In this document: positions 36,481-49,174 of the stretch, piece after piece | Position numbering within the stretch: the first letter of the stretch is position 1 | Layout of the letters: every line of letters begins with the position of its first letter | Source: Numida meleagris | Lineage: Eukaryota; Chordata; Aves; Galliformes; Numididae | Assembly (NCBI RefSeq): GCF_002078875.1 | Contig: NC_034412.1 | Location: 84,369,491 to 84,433,490 of the forward strand | Direction: 5' to 3' | Length of the DNA stretch: 64,000 nucleotides | Translations under genes and position numbers: made by a program | Notes under the pieces: generated by a model | Seen by the model: only the letters and a program-made list of their open reading frames with translations | Database searches by the model: none | What the model was told of the DNA's origin: nothing

Positions 36481-39400
36481 AGCAATCAATCATTTAACAA
36501 TTAGTGAAAATGCTTTGGAAGAGTGACTGCGGAGAAAGGTTGAGGACTTTTTCAAACAGATCAAAACAAGAGCATCAGTGATACTTTGGATACTTGTGCA
36601 ATGACTTGGAGCCTTTACAGCTTCCACTAGCTTGGAAAACTTAGTGGTTTTGATTTCATTTTGCAAATATGGCAATTTTTATATTGCTGAACATAAGCAA
36701 CATGCTCATGTGGCCCTTGATTTCCAAACACTACTGAAGCGGATTCATTTTATGTAGGAGAGAATAATGGAGGTTCTGCAAACATACAAAGTATAACTTA
36801 TGATATTATCTGAAATACGTACTTGCAGAACTGTACACTATATTTTTCTCTGACTACACCAGCAATGTCCTGCTACTGTTCATGCCAGCAGTGTAGAGCT
36901 GCATGTCCAGGGCACCACATGAGAGTTCCCTTCTCATGTCAATGCGACATATTTACCAGACAGCAGTCATAGCCAATGTAAACTGTTTGCCATAAACCCC
37001 CAGTCCTGAGCATGAGCAGAGCAGTGTGAATGGAGAAAGGTGCAAACAGATGTGCAGGCGGTTGAAGCACTAATCAAATTGCATGCAGAAAAAGAGAAGT
37101 TGAAGATGACGGAAATGAACCACTGTAGAGGTAAACTGCATAGCTGATAAATGTAAAGTCTAAATATCAGCTGCAAAGGATGTAAAAAACACATATACAC
37201 TCCTAAATAAGGGAATGACACATCTTGATATCATAAAATTCATTTGTATGCTGTATTTATTCCTGGAATGTGCACTTCAGCTAAAGACCTTGTGATTTAC
37301 ATTACAAGATTTAAAATAAAATCCATATCAACTGATGGATAAAACTGCACACGGAAAGAAAGTTTTGAGAGTAAACATTAAAAGTTTGTAGTGGTGATAA
37401 AGACTTGCAGCAATTATTGATTTTGTACTTTGCTTTTCCATTTAACGTGACAGCCATTTGAGTGAAACCAGATGTAAATGAGATAGATACTGCAGAGAGT
37501 CCATTAAGAATAAAATGAAATAAACTCTCAGCAACAAAGAAGCTCCCAGACCGATGCCCTAATGACACTGAATCATTTCAGAATAGCTCCATATCTCAAA
37601 TCAATCAGGACATGAACATCTACGACAAGTTTTGTGCTTTCAGCAGCAGTCCCACAACTTTGACATATATTGACTTAAACACTGGAGATGAACCGCAACA
37701 AACCTTTCTGCAGCCAAACACAAATTAGAACTGCTCTGAAGTTTCTCTAGGTTGTGCTGGAGGCTCAAAGTGCCCTACCCAGCCTTAAGCTTGGGAAGGC
37801 ATAATGATATGAGACTGTAGCAGAATCAGAAAGCAAACCCCAGATCTTATGCTGTCTTTTTTCTTTTAAGCAATGCGTACTCCATTACATATTCTTTTTT
37901 CTCCTTTCTTTCCTCAACAAATGTGGTAAAATACATCTTAAAGTATAATTGTCTTCATAGGGGCATAACTTCTTAATGACAAACATAATGCTATTGTAAT
38001 AAATATGTTAATAGCTAACTGATCATGTAATTAAATGGAATTAGTTCACTATCACTCAAAAAAGCAAGCGGAGTTATTAAATAGAATTCACCGTTCAATC
38101 AGCAGATGCAGACTCCTGCACAGGGTGACTAGTACGGTCCTTGTAGCAGAAGCCTTTTTGTACTGTGGAAGCCTTCTGGTCTTTTCTGCTCAGCTGGTAA
38201 CTTCTCATTTTGACTTGACAAAGTCAGAAGGGCAAGCTCTCAAGAAATAGGAGGGAGAAAGAGGGAACTGCTTCATTGAAATGAGATCACTGCAAGAACT
38301 GCTCGAAGCAGGATCAGTAACTGCCACTCAGTGTTCTCTTTTACATCATACGTCCTTCAGTTTTACTTGCTGAAACTGTAAGCTCATTAGGGACAGCAGC
38401 TGCTGAAAAAATAATAATTAAAAAAAAGAAAATAATTTGGAAACACTGTAGGTATAGAAAAGTGTTTACAGGTACCTGTGGTGAGATACCTCTAAACAGT
38501 TCAGTTCTTTCTTTTCATGCTATTGCCTCTTATTTTTAAGTCTATTTAGAAATTGTCTAAACAGGTCAAGATGACCTTACAGCTTTGACACTAAATCATC
38601 GGAAAATTGCTTCTAGTATCAAAATAGCAAAATCAAATGCCGAGACATCCATGGATATGTTAGTGCAGAATAAAGCCATCAGCTCCTGCTTAGAGAAACA
38701 TCAGATTTACATTTACTTCAACAAGTAGTAAACAGTCTTGACAAGTGAAATGTTTCTTATGTTTCATCTCTGAGAGGTTTTAGGGAGAGACAAATGCTGC
38801 TGTTTCTGAGAGGTTCAAACGCAGGTCAGGATGCCACAAGGAGGGCAAGCCTCTTCAGTGGAAGCAAGCACAATGCCCTCCCTGTGGTGCTTCCCACTCT
38901 GGGCCGTGTGGTGATGGCTCTGCTCACACAAAATCCTTTTTGCCACCTTCCTCGTTCACAGATAGCCCCAGGGAAAGGTCCTCCTCAAACACCTGATGAA
39001 ACACAAGAGCTTTTGGAAATTGCAGGTGGCCACCACCACTTGCCACTAGTGTGCAACCCAGCTTCCCTGTCTGGATCTTTGCCACCCCAACCCCTTTTCA
39101 CTCTCTAGGATAAACAGTTTGTGACTCCTCAGAGGCTGTTTCTCACAGAGTTGCATACAGAATTTAATGCATGGCACAAATACAAATAAATACATTTCTT
39201 TCTGTCCCTGTGCTTTTGTGATTTTTTGTTTCCCCACAAAGCAGTGCTACTAAAGTCTTTTTGGGACAATTTTGTTTAGTCAAAATCAGATTTCAAGAGG
39301 GTGTGAGGTACACAGCAGAGAAGAAAAATTGAACTAAAATATATTGAAACAATACATTGAGTTAATGAAATCTTAGTCTTTAGAGGCTATCTGAATGAAC

Positions 39401-41430
39401 TGGATGAGTTTGATACTTTGCCCAGTGGGAAGGTTAACCTCTACAGACTGTCCATAGATTGGTTTGATACTTTCACCTATGGAACAATGGCCTTGGCCCT
39501 GATAATAGTACTTAACATGAGATAACAGTTTATAGCTCATATTTTGATAATTTATATTGACATTTGGAGGCATTGTAATGGTGCCAGGTTTTTTAATTCT
39601 GTTGTGCTAATTTTCTGTATTATCCTAATTATAATGAAGAGCTGTTCTCTGCAACAAATACTATTATTCTTAATTTAACTTCATAAATATAGCCAAATTA
39701 CACTAAATGTGCTTGGTGAGATGCACTTAAATTTCTCTTGAATGCAGAGGCCAAAGTCCAGCCTCACCATAGATGTATAAGCCACACAGGGAGTGCTACA
39801 GGGAGACAGAAGCAGAAATGATCCCATTACAAATGCTCAGACTTCTAGTACATTCTCTCCTTTTTGTGAACTGCTCCTGACTTTAGGATAGATATAGTCC
39901 CTTTTACTTTTTATTTCCCTCAGGCTTCATTCATTTGTTTGTTTTTGCCTTGAGACTAAGACGTGCTCTTATGATTGCAACATCCATTTCTTTACCATAA
40001 GTACAACATTTATAGTTTGAGATTATGGTGTACATAAACTGCATATAAACATGAACTAATATTTCTAAAAACATATTTTTTTTTTGCCTCGTAGTGGAAA
40101 AAGTAGCTTTGGAACTCTATGTTTGTCACAATGAGGACAGTGTAGGCAGGAAGGCACCAACTGAAGAGGTCTCTCTTTTATTCTCTTGTCTCATCAGCTT
40201 GAATCAGTTCATCTTGCTGCAGCTAAGAACTGCGATAGTCATAATGATTTATCTTTCAATAAGGAGCTTTTCTATATGTTCGCCTTCCTAGGCATCTGCA
40301 GCTCCTAGGAAGTAACACTGAAGGGATAGAGTCATCAGACATTCTGACCTTTCATTGCAAATACTCCAGCAAACATCATTTATTTTCCTTTTTTTTTTTG
40401 TTTACAAAACATCTGCAGAAATGTAACAAAACAGCCAAGTTAGCATATACATACACAGCTTTTTTCTCCTTCTAGTCATAAAGTTTTCAAGGAGTTTTAA
40501 AGTTTTACCGTAGGTGATGCAAGTTCCATTTCATGAATTTTGACTGGAGCATATGTACAGACAAATCCCCAGTGACTGCCTTCTGCGTTGCTTGGAAACG
40601 CTACTGCAACTGGTATTGTTCTGACTAAAAAGCAAATCTGAAATACGCTTTGTTTTTGCTAAAAAGTTAGTTTATTCAGGAAATGTTACAATGAAACTAG
40701 TCCAAATTCCTGAGTAGAAGTTTAGAATAAAATTATGTCTGTGAGTCTCAAAGTACAAGTTTCACACAGGTTTGGTATTTAGCATAACCATGAATCATGA
40801 AGGCATAAGACACAAGAATACAGATGTGCAATGGCACACTTTTCTCATTGATATAACTATATATAGAGCTTCATTAAAATAACGGCCATTTTATATAATA
40901 GATACTACATAATGCCATTAGAAGATGTTAAGACATAAAATATAGTTGTGACAAGTATAATAATTTCAAGTCTCATATTCGGATTAAAAATCAGGGACAA
41001 CCTGGTCAATGATAAGATGCTACTGAAATCTATGTTTCTCAGAAGAATCAGAAAGTACCTTTTTTGCTTTTATGAAATGCATATATTCCAGTTCTCATTA
41101 ATGGTTTTGTATTCTATTACCTAAAACTGGTTTAAAAAACCCTGGATAAGCCTCTTGTTTTTAAGATTGTTGATGCTGCCTCAGTTTTGCAGTTTTGTCA
41201 GTAGACCCATACCCTGTCCATGTCTCTGATAAGCAGTAGTGTTTGCAGGTGTTCCCCTACACACACTTGTCCTAACACTACACTCAAGTCATTGAAAGAA
41301 GTGCCTCAGTTGCAGACGCTTCCAACACAGGTGATTGACACTGACACTGCCTTGCCAAATGGGAATTCAGGCCCTGGAGACTTGATGAATCTCCAGGAGG
41401 GACCACAGAACAGTATCACAACTGAGCTGT
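36481..41430. other. Unique non-coding stretch
   Basis: No gene is recognised over about 5 kb. A 104-codon plus-strand frame at 38794-39108 and shorter ones lack motifs. The first few hundred bases may contain further unrecognisable remains of the neighbouring pseudogene. Confidence 0.5.
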
Positions 41431-41805
41431 GATGGGAAGGTACCCCTGGGGATCTGCTCCAACCTCAGCTCAGAGCATGGGCAGTGACAGCAGGATGCTC
41501 AGGGCTTGGCCCAGTCATGTTTTGAACATTTCTAAGGGGAGACGTTATGGCCTCTATGTGCTAGTGTTCAACTTTCTTCACAGTAAAAACATGTTTTCTT
41601 ATATTTAAAAATAATTTCCTGTACTTCAGTTTTTACCTCTGTACAACTGTACTGTACTTCAGTTTGTACCTCTAGACACCACTCGGAGGAGAGTTGCTGC
41701 CCTCTTCTTTATTCTTCTCTTTCGGCACTTATATACACAGACAATGTCCTCCTGAGCCTTCTCCAAGCTGAACACTTCAAGTTTCCTAGCCTCTCCTCAG
41801 AGGAT
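41431..41805 (-). repeat. Old CR1 LINE 3' portion
   Basis: A diverged minus-strand CR1 copy. The 3' end is at the left (GGGAAGGTACCCCTGGGGAT, then CTGCTCCAACCTCAGCTCAG). It continues through TTTCCTGTACTTCAGTTT and CACCACTCGGAGGAGAGTTG to CTGAGCCTTCTCCAAGCTGA. A small local duplication of the CTGTACTTCAGTTTKTACCT unit occurs at 41619-41673. The 3' octamers are no longer recognisable. Confidence 0.8.
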
Positions 41806-42262
41806 GTAGAATCATAGAATCTTCTGAGTTGGAAGAGATCCTTAAAGTTCATCCAGTACCAACTCCACTGCAATGAACAGGGTCAGCTACAGCTGAATTT
41901 CACACTTCCCTTTCTTGAGCCCTGCCCATCTCCAGTTGTCAGGGTCCCTCTGGATGGCAGCACACCCAACTGATGTTATCAGCTCACAGTTCTGTATCAG
42001 CAGCAAACTTGCTGACGGCGCAGTGTCCCAGTGTCCTTGTCATAAATGAAGATGCTAAAGAGTACAAAGCTCTAGTACTGATCCCTGGGATTCATCACTA
42101 GCTTCTAGTCTCCAGCTGGACACTGTGTGGCTGATCACAGCCATCTGGGCTGTCCATTCATGAATTTACAATCCACCTCACTATCCACTTACCTAGTTTG
42201 TACTTCATCAGTTTTTCAGTAAGTACAAAGTGTCAAAAATCTAGTTAAAAAAATAGAAAAAA
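41806..42262 (-). repeat. Second, abutting CR1 LINE fragment
   Basis: Starts with AGAATCATAGAATCTTCTGA and GTTGGAAGAGATCCTTAAAG, a minus-strand CR1 3' terminus. It then passes to CTCTGGATGGCAGCACACCC, CAGCAAACTTGCTGACGGCG and ACTGATCCCTGGGATTCATC, which belong to the more 5' part of avian CR1. The direct jump implies loss of the intervening body. Same orientation as the preceding fragment, with no spacer, so either one element inserted at the edge of the other or two insertions abut. Confidence 0.85.
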
Positions 42263-45200
42263 ACAGCACCCACTACTCTTCCTTAACTCTTAATCCACCA
42301 AGCCAGCCTTTTTATAAAGAAATTTCTGCTTCTTTAGATCATTTCTGCACATCAGAGCTCTCCCATTTTATTTCATTTTTAAGTACACTCTCCAAGGAAC
42401 CCCTTAGGCATATTCATTAAGTTTTTGGTCAATTTTTCTTATTGCACTGTTTGTCAAAGAGAATGTTCCTGTGGAATTTGTTGAATTTCCTTATGAAATT
42501 TTAAACATTGATGGTTAAAGAAATATGATATACCTGGATTAGCATGCTCTTTAATTTCAATATTTTAGCTAGTTTGTCTGTTCTAAGTATTTTGAATTAA
42601 TGTTTACAAAATATACAGATGTTTTGGCAGGTTTGAGCAATTTTTCTCAAGTCCTTTGTTCATGAGAATTGCTGATATTTTGACACTCTCAGTTTGCACT
42701 GCATTGTGCTAAAAAGCAAAAAATTTACAGAGGTTGGAGAAGTATGTGCTGCTCACTCCAGTAGCTGTATAGACAACAGCCTTTGTCTTCCCAGAAACCC
42801 AGATATAATCTATCATGCATGTGATTACATAAAGGATTACCATTCCATATTCATTCTTCTCATCTTACTTGGAAGCTGCACTGTGTACTCTATTTATGCA
42901 ATCCAATTAAAATGCCTTCATGCTTTAAAGAAGCAATACTCATAATATTTATAAGAATAGTACATTGTTGAAAAATCATAATTAAGTTGCAATATTTCAA
43001 AGTCAGCTATAAAACGCTATTATACACTAGGAATTTTAATGCAAAATAATGTAAATCAGAAGCAAATCATTGCACTCAAATGTTGGTTACTATAATGGAT
43101 GAAATCCAGGACCCACAAAAGCTTAAGAGAGAAGCTCTCACTGACTCGAGCAAAGACAAAGTATTGGATAGCACCCTGTTTTTCACATGCATTTCTAAAG
43201 ATTAAGTTATGCCACTACTTTATATTAGTATTGTAGTAGTAGAAATCTGCATTCTGATAGGCATTACACTTTCATGTGGCTTATTAGTTTGATGCACGTC
43301 ACTCCAAAGACTGCAGTAGGATCACAGTAGCCTTATATAGGTCTATATTAGCACAGAATCAGTCCCTTTCTCTCCCATTTTCATTCTGCAATTGAGTTTA
43401 AGTCTGGAGCTGTAAAGTGAAATCTTTTTTAAAATGACATGCTGAGTTTCTTCCTTTCTGGCCAGTTACATTAAGTTCAAAAGCTCCTTTCAGGAGATGT
43501 TCTAGCCTATTCTGGGTCTGCCACTTTCTGCACTGGATTCTGCTGCTCAGTGAGCACACATATATACACCCATGCAAGTCACAGATGTGACTGAGAACAC
43601 AGGAAAGCAAATTTTCTTACCTTAGATCTCTTAATAGCCTTAAGAGCCTTTTGCATTTTAAAATTTGAAATTTCAATTAAAACAACTGCTTCTAAGTTGT
43701 TTTAAAGATTACTCGGGGCTTATATCTACATGGAAACTCCTTTCCCTTGCAAAGAAATCTAAGAATAAAACAATAATAATACATATTTTCCAGGAGGTCT
43801 CTCATATTGCCTGAAGATATCAGGTAAAATCTTTCCAAATCAGAGAATATCTACTGCTTCTCTATATGTCTGGATTACAAAGCTTTCAAGTGAGTGATGG
43901 GTTGTGCCCACGACTATGGGCATAGCAGCAACCACTGCACCTGTGGTTGCCATGGTATGTATCTATGAGCCAAATAACATGCAAATAAACTTCTCAAAGT
44001 ACTGCATGCAGGATCTTTTGATCTAAGGATATGCAATCTCATAGTAAGATATAAGCCTCCTTTTATTGTTGTGTTGCTCTATGTAGCCAAGTAGTATTGA
44101 GATTCAAACTGAAATAAAAAAAAAAACAACCACCAAACCTGTATCTTGATTAGGATCATTTTTCTCAGTAAAATAGCTCCTTTGTAAGCTTCCAAGTGAA
44201 ACCTGAGACTCAGAATCCATGCCAAAATTAGGCACCCTGAGCCTTCACGCTCTTGATATTGTTCACTGAATGGTCCCATTATGAAGAACACTAGTATTTA
44301 CTTGCCATCCTTTAAATTAGGCATGTCAATACCTGAAAGTTCAGCATGGTGAAATGCAAATTTGAAGTGGAATAGGCGTTCTTGAATAATCCCGTGCTCA
44401 GGCATGCCTTCACACTAAGAATGAAGTATACTTTTCCATATCTCCTCAGGTATTCACTTCCTACTGGCACAGTCTGCATTTGTTGGCCTGGAATTTGGAT
44501 TATCAGTTGTCAATCACTAGCAAAGATTTACTCGCTACTCCTTTAAATTCTTGTGCTAAACTTGTGCAAACAGTGAGATTAAACCATCTGCAATTTTTCC
44601 AGTGGAACTTAAGTTTGTTTTGTTCTGTTTGTGGCTAGTGATGTTTTTTTCTTCAGCTCTGTTTTTGTTCTATCCATCTGTATCATGCCCATTCTAAAGG
44701 CAATGTATAGCAGTAATATACAGAACAATATTTCTATTCTGAATTCTACTTAGTCATATCCACTTTAAAGATATTTTTTAAAGCAGTATGACTTTTAGAG
44801 TGTAGAAATTGTAGCCATAATACATAAAGCCAGTGCTGATGATCTTTGGCCCATCATGCCTGTATCATTGTTACTATGTCCACAGGACAGACAGACAGGT
44901 TGTTACAAGATTTTACCACTTTTGAGCTGGTTGTGCCATTTTGGTCAGTGCATGATAACAAAAGTCAAACACACAATCTTGTGCTCTGACTATTCACTTC
45001 ATAAAACAGCCGGAGACCATGCTAACTTAACAGAAAAAAAAGCCTACTTGAAATGTTAGCATATCATTTAATACACTTTGAAGTTATACAAATTTATACT
45101 GGTTCATTTCTGTGGATAACCATATTTTGAAGGGATTTGCTTGTCAAAGTTTTTATATTTTTATTTCAAATCAGTTCAAGTTTGCAGAAGGAGAAGATGA

Positions 45201-48200
45201 GTCCTCCAAGCACCAAAAACTTTGACTAGCAAACTGCTAGTACAAAGTCACTAGCACAGCAAAGTTTCTGCAAATCCATCTGTTAACCTCAGACCTCATA
45301 TGTAGTCTGCTAAAGTTAAATCATCTTTAGGCAGCCTGAAAGCAAATTGTAATGCTAGTGTTTAAGTTGCAGGTCACCTTGCTTGGCTTTGGTGTGTAAA
45401 ACAGAATAAACAGGATGGGATGTAAGACACTTCTGACTGCTACAGGGCAGTTTGATAGACTGTCATGAACCTTTGTTTGCTTTCCATCACGGGTGCTTGT
45501 CAACAGAAACTACTTGGACAGCCAAGTTTTCTCTGTACAGCTATAAATTACCTCACTATGCCAAAGGTTTTTATCAAATTAATTAAAACCACATAAAGGT
45601 CAAGATTTTGTCTTGACAACATAGATTTTTTTTGAAGCACTGAAAACTATTTCAGGACTTTCACAGCTTGCTTTTTTTGAACACACAGTTGTGATCCATC
45701 TGATCTGCAAAATGTTACAACAGTTACTGAAGGAAAGTCTGCAGAACAGTTTTGCCCAATAAGATCAGCGGAAGTATGCCCTTTGGATTAGCATATTGTG
45801 AAATTCATAACTACTTAATAAAAACGAAGGGTGAGAAATACAACCCATGAAACCTAAATCATAAGGCACCTTCTTTCATTATATAGTGAAGTCAAGAAGG
45901 TTAGATTATTTTTGAATAGAAATCTTTTCTAAATTACAGAAATTATATTTTAAATCAGTATCTTTTTGACCTTAGCAAGCAGTATTGTTCAGTAGATATA
46001 TCGTGGGTTACATTTGAGAGATCTGATTGCTAGCTTTTACTTATCCTATCTTTTCCTATCTTGATGAATTTTCAAAAATAAAGTGGTCACTATTTTTGCC
46101 CTCTCTGAGGAGACTTTCAGAGAGTAGATCTGAATGAAAATGATGCCTTTTAGCTAATTCCCTCCAGCTAATTTGTCATGTTTATGGAACCTAAGGAGCA
46201 GCATTAAACAGCTTGAACATATGTAACATGACATAGCAATTCCAAGCTTTAGAAATGATTCCACTTTAGGGAAAGGTAATATGAAGACCATGATAATAGA
46301 AACCCAGTTGCAGAATAGAGAAAATTTAGGGTCCTCTGTGAGTTTAAATTCTTTTGGACAGCATAGGATAATCTCTGTTAATCTCTCCTACGGGGAGATA
46401 TTCACTGTGTAATTGATAAAACAAGGAGAAGAGTGCAGCTCTGCAGTCATTGTCATGCATAGGAGTTTTAGGAAACTCAAGACTTTAAGGCCAACTTTCT
46501 GACTGCTGATGGCTCCGTGCATCTCCCCAGAGCATATCTTGGAGCTGAACACCCTCAGCAGGGTAATGACAAAACCCAGAACATCTCCTCAGCTTTCACT
46601 GTTAGATAATTTAGGTGGTTTGCTGCTCAGTTATAGTGGTGCAGTTTTTGTTCTTCCCTTTCCTCAGAAAGGAATTTAGCCAAAGTCTGAGTGCCATTGG
46701 AAAGCAGTCACTAGAATGAAATGCTACAATGCTAATCATAATGGATTTAACCTATTGCCACTGAGCCATAAAGAGATGTGTGGTAGATGTTGAGTTTCAT
46801 ACCCAATGAAAAGGGGCCATTAGCCCTGCCTGCCTTACTCAGCCACGTCCTGTAAAACAAGCCTGAGTACTGTCAGAATTGGATCTTCACTCTGGAGCTG
46901 AGTCTTCTTGAATTATGGTTCAGTGTACATCTATAACAGAGTCAATACGCACCATAAATATCACAGCCATAAAAACAAACTTGTTTGAATCCAGTCATGG
47001 CGTATCGGGCACAGAAATTGTATAATCCAACAGAGCGTTTTCCCATTTGTCCCAGGAGTTAATTTGGCCTGTTATTTTTCTTGTCCTGTTAACATTTATT
47101 TGCCACTAATAAGGCATGAATTCATTACTCGTGGTATATGCCCTAACATTCAATCCCACAGTGTCATATTTTAATTGGACACAAAGAGTATCTAAATGGC
47201 TCTAATTCCCCAGGGAAGTGGCTATCCAGTAATAATTGCAACCCTTGAAGCTCCCTCATTACTTTTATTAAAATAAAATCCTTCATGATTGAAATGCTAC
47301 ATATTTTCTAAATTGCATCAAAATGAAATTGATGGCTTAAAAGAAAAGATTAGAAATTTAGTTCCTACAACACTGCCTATCAGTGAACTCATAGAGCACC
47401 TTTCACATTCTAACTCCTGTAGCTATAAAATGGGAACACTTCAAACACTCAAGAAATGCAGCTGAGGGCATCACATTCTACGAGGTGTCTCTGAGGCTAA
47501 GAACAGTAGGTAGTACCTGAAGTCTCTTTTATACACATTGTGCAGCACATGTTCATATGAAAATAATGGCGCTGTCACCTACTGGGTCCTAGCTGATTAA
47601 GAACCTCCATGTAAATCATGAAGAAAAGAAATTGCAGTAGAGAAGCTATCACTCAAAGTTTAGTCCTTAGGGCTACATCTGTAACAGTAAAACATGACTG
47701 GGCTCATCTTCTGAATCCAAGGAGAAGTGACGTGGCATGGCTCCTATGCACAGAGCTAAACCCTCTGCTCCCTACTCCTTGCATCCAAACTGGGAAAGTC
47801 TTATCCCTGTGGCTTTGTATAGCTCTCTGATCCAGCACGGGTACTGCCTATGAGCACACCTACTGCTTGCCAATCCAAAACAGCACAGGGACTATATGTG
47901 AGAGAAAAAAGGAAGCTTTTCTTTTACTGGAAACAAAACCTGCTCTGGTTTGAAGCCTGATGCAACAGCAGCAGGAAAACTAAAACATTTACGAGGAGGA
48001 GTCCGGCTGTTATAACTGAAATTACGGGACTTACTTAAGTAGATGGAAAACAATGAACTTTGCTGGAATGTGCAAGAACATCAATGTTAACTTGTAATGG
48101 CCTCCTTCAGGTAAAGAGCAAACACCAGGAGACCTTTTAAGACCCCAGTTTCCTTGTTATTCAGTGTTAGTGAGGATGCTCTGAGAGGAGATGGAACCCC

Positions 48201-49150
48201 AGAAGAGCCTGCCCAGCAGCAAGCACCCCACTCCTGGCACACACATTGCCCCTCAGTGTTAATTGCAGTGCACTAATTCCTGACAGCCTTTTAATAGGCA
48301 AGGCAGGAGGGAAGGCGGTATTTTGTTATGGGTCTTTATAAAGTACTAAAATGCAAATTTAAAATGCTCATTACACTTGAGTAGCTCCACTCTACTTAAA
48401 TATTGGCTCCAGGTTTACTTCATTATCCTCTTACCAGTAATTAAGCTACCTAGGGACAATCAGCAAATAATAAAATGCTGTGGTGGAGGAAATTAGTTTA
48501 GACTACAAAACACTGAATGAAATTATTGTGCAAAATAAAAGAAAGCAACAGCAAATAAAAGATATTTAGCTATCTCTAGGTAAATGCATTTCAAGGATCA
48601 TAATATTTCTTCTACATGAAATATATAAATTGAGGCTTTGGAAAAGTCCCCACTCATTTCTCCTCAATGCATTTTATTAGGTAAATACTGGCCCTTCATT
48701 CCCACTTATGTCTGATCAATGGACTAGTCATTTTCCCAGACTTTCAGCTGTCAGCAAACCAAAGGGTATGAAAGGCAGAGTAAAGGCAATGCTTGAATGA
48801 GGCATAAGGCCTTTGCCCATATCTTCCACCTCACTGGCTGAAGAACACGAAGACACAAATACAGGGAATAAGCTGCTTTTTCCTCCTTGAGCTGGAAACA
48901 AGCAAAGTGTTGGAGTCAGATCATCCTGAAAATGAAGGCAGAGGTTTGGCTAGGCTTATCTGCTCACTTTGGTCCATTTCCTGCTGATGGACCAGCTCCT
49001 ACTACAGCTGACGTAGGGAGACAGTGCTTTCTGTTTCTGTCCTAGGGAAACTCTCTTGACCCAAAGTTCTAAGTAGGGTAGGCTGTGTTAATGACTGAAT
49101 TGAGAAGAGTCAAAGTTATTTGAATATTTCTGTTGGTTTTGTAGCATATA
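42263..49150. other. Unique non-coding stretch, partly CNE-like
   Basis: Almost 7 kb without repeats or recognised genes. Two segments, about 46970-47350 and 48240-48580, have long runs of well-mixed sequence rich in TAAT/ATTA and AATTA cores, of the kind often seen in conserved developmental enhancers. That is an impression only. Confidence 0.45.
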
Positions 49151-49154
49151 CTAC

Positions 49155-49174
49155 AAAAAAAAAAAAAAAAAAAA
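49155..49174. repeat. (A)20 homopolymer
   Basis: A run of 20 A follows CATATACTAC. No retroposed gene is recognisable on its left side, so it is not evidence for a processed pseudogene. Confidence 0.95.

Noticed and set aside
49155..49174. Poly(A) run as a sign of a processed pseudogene
   Set aside because: No spliced gene sequence or target duplication is recognisable beside it.
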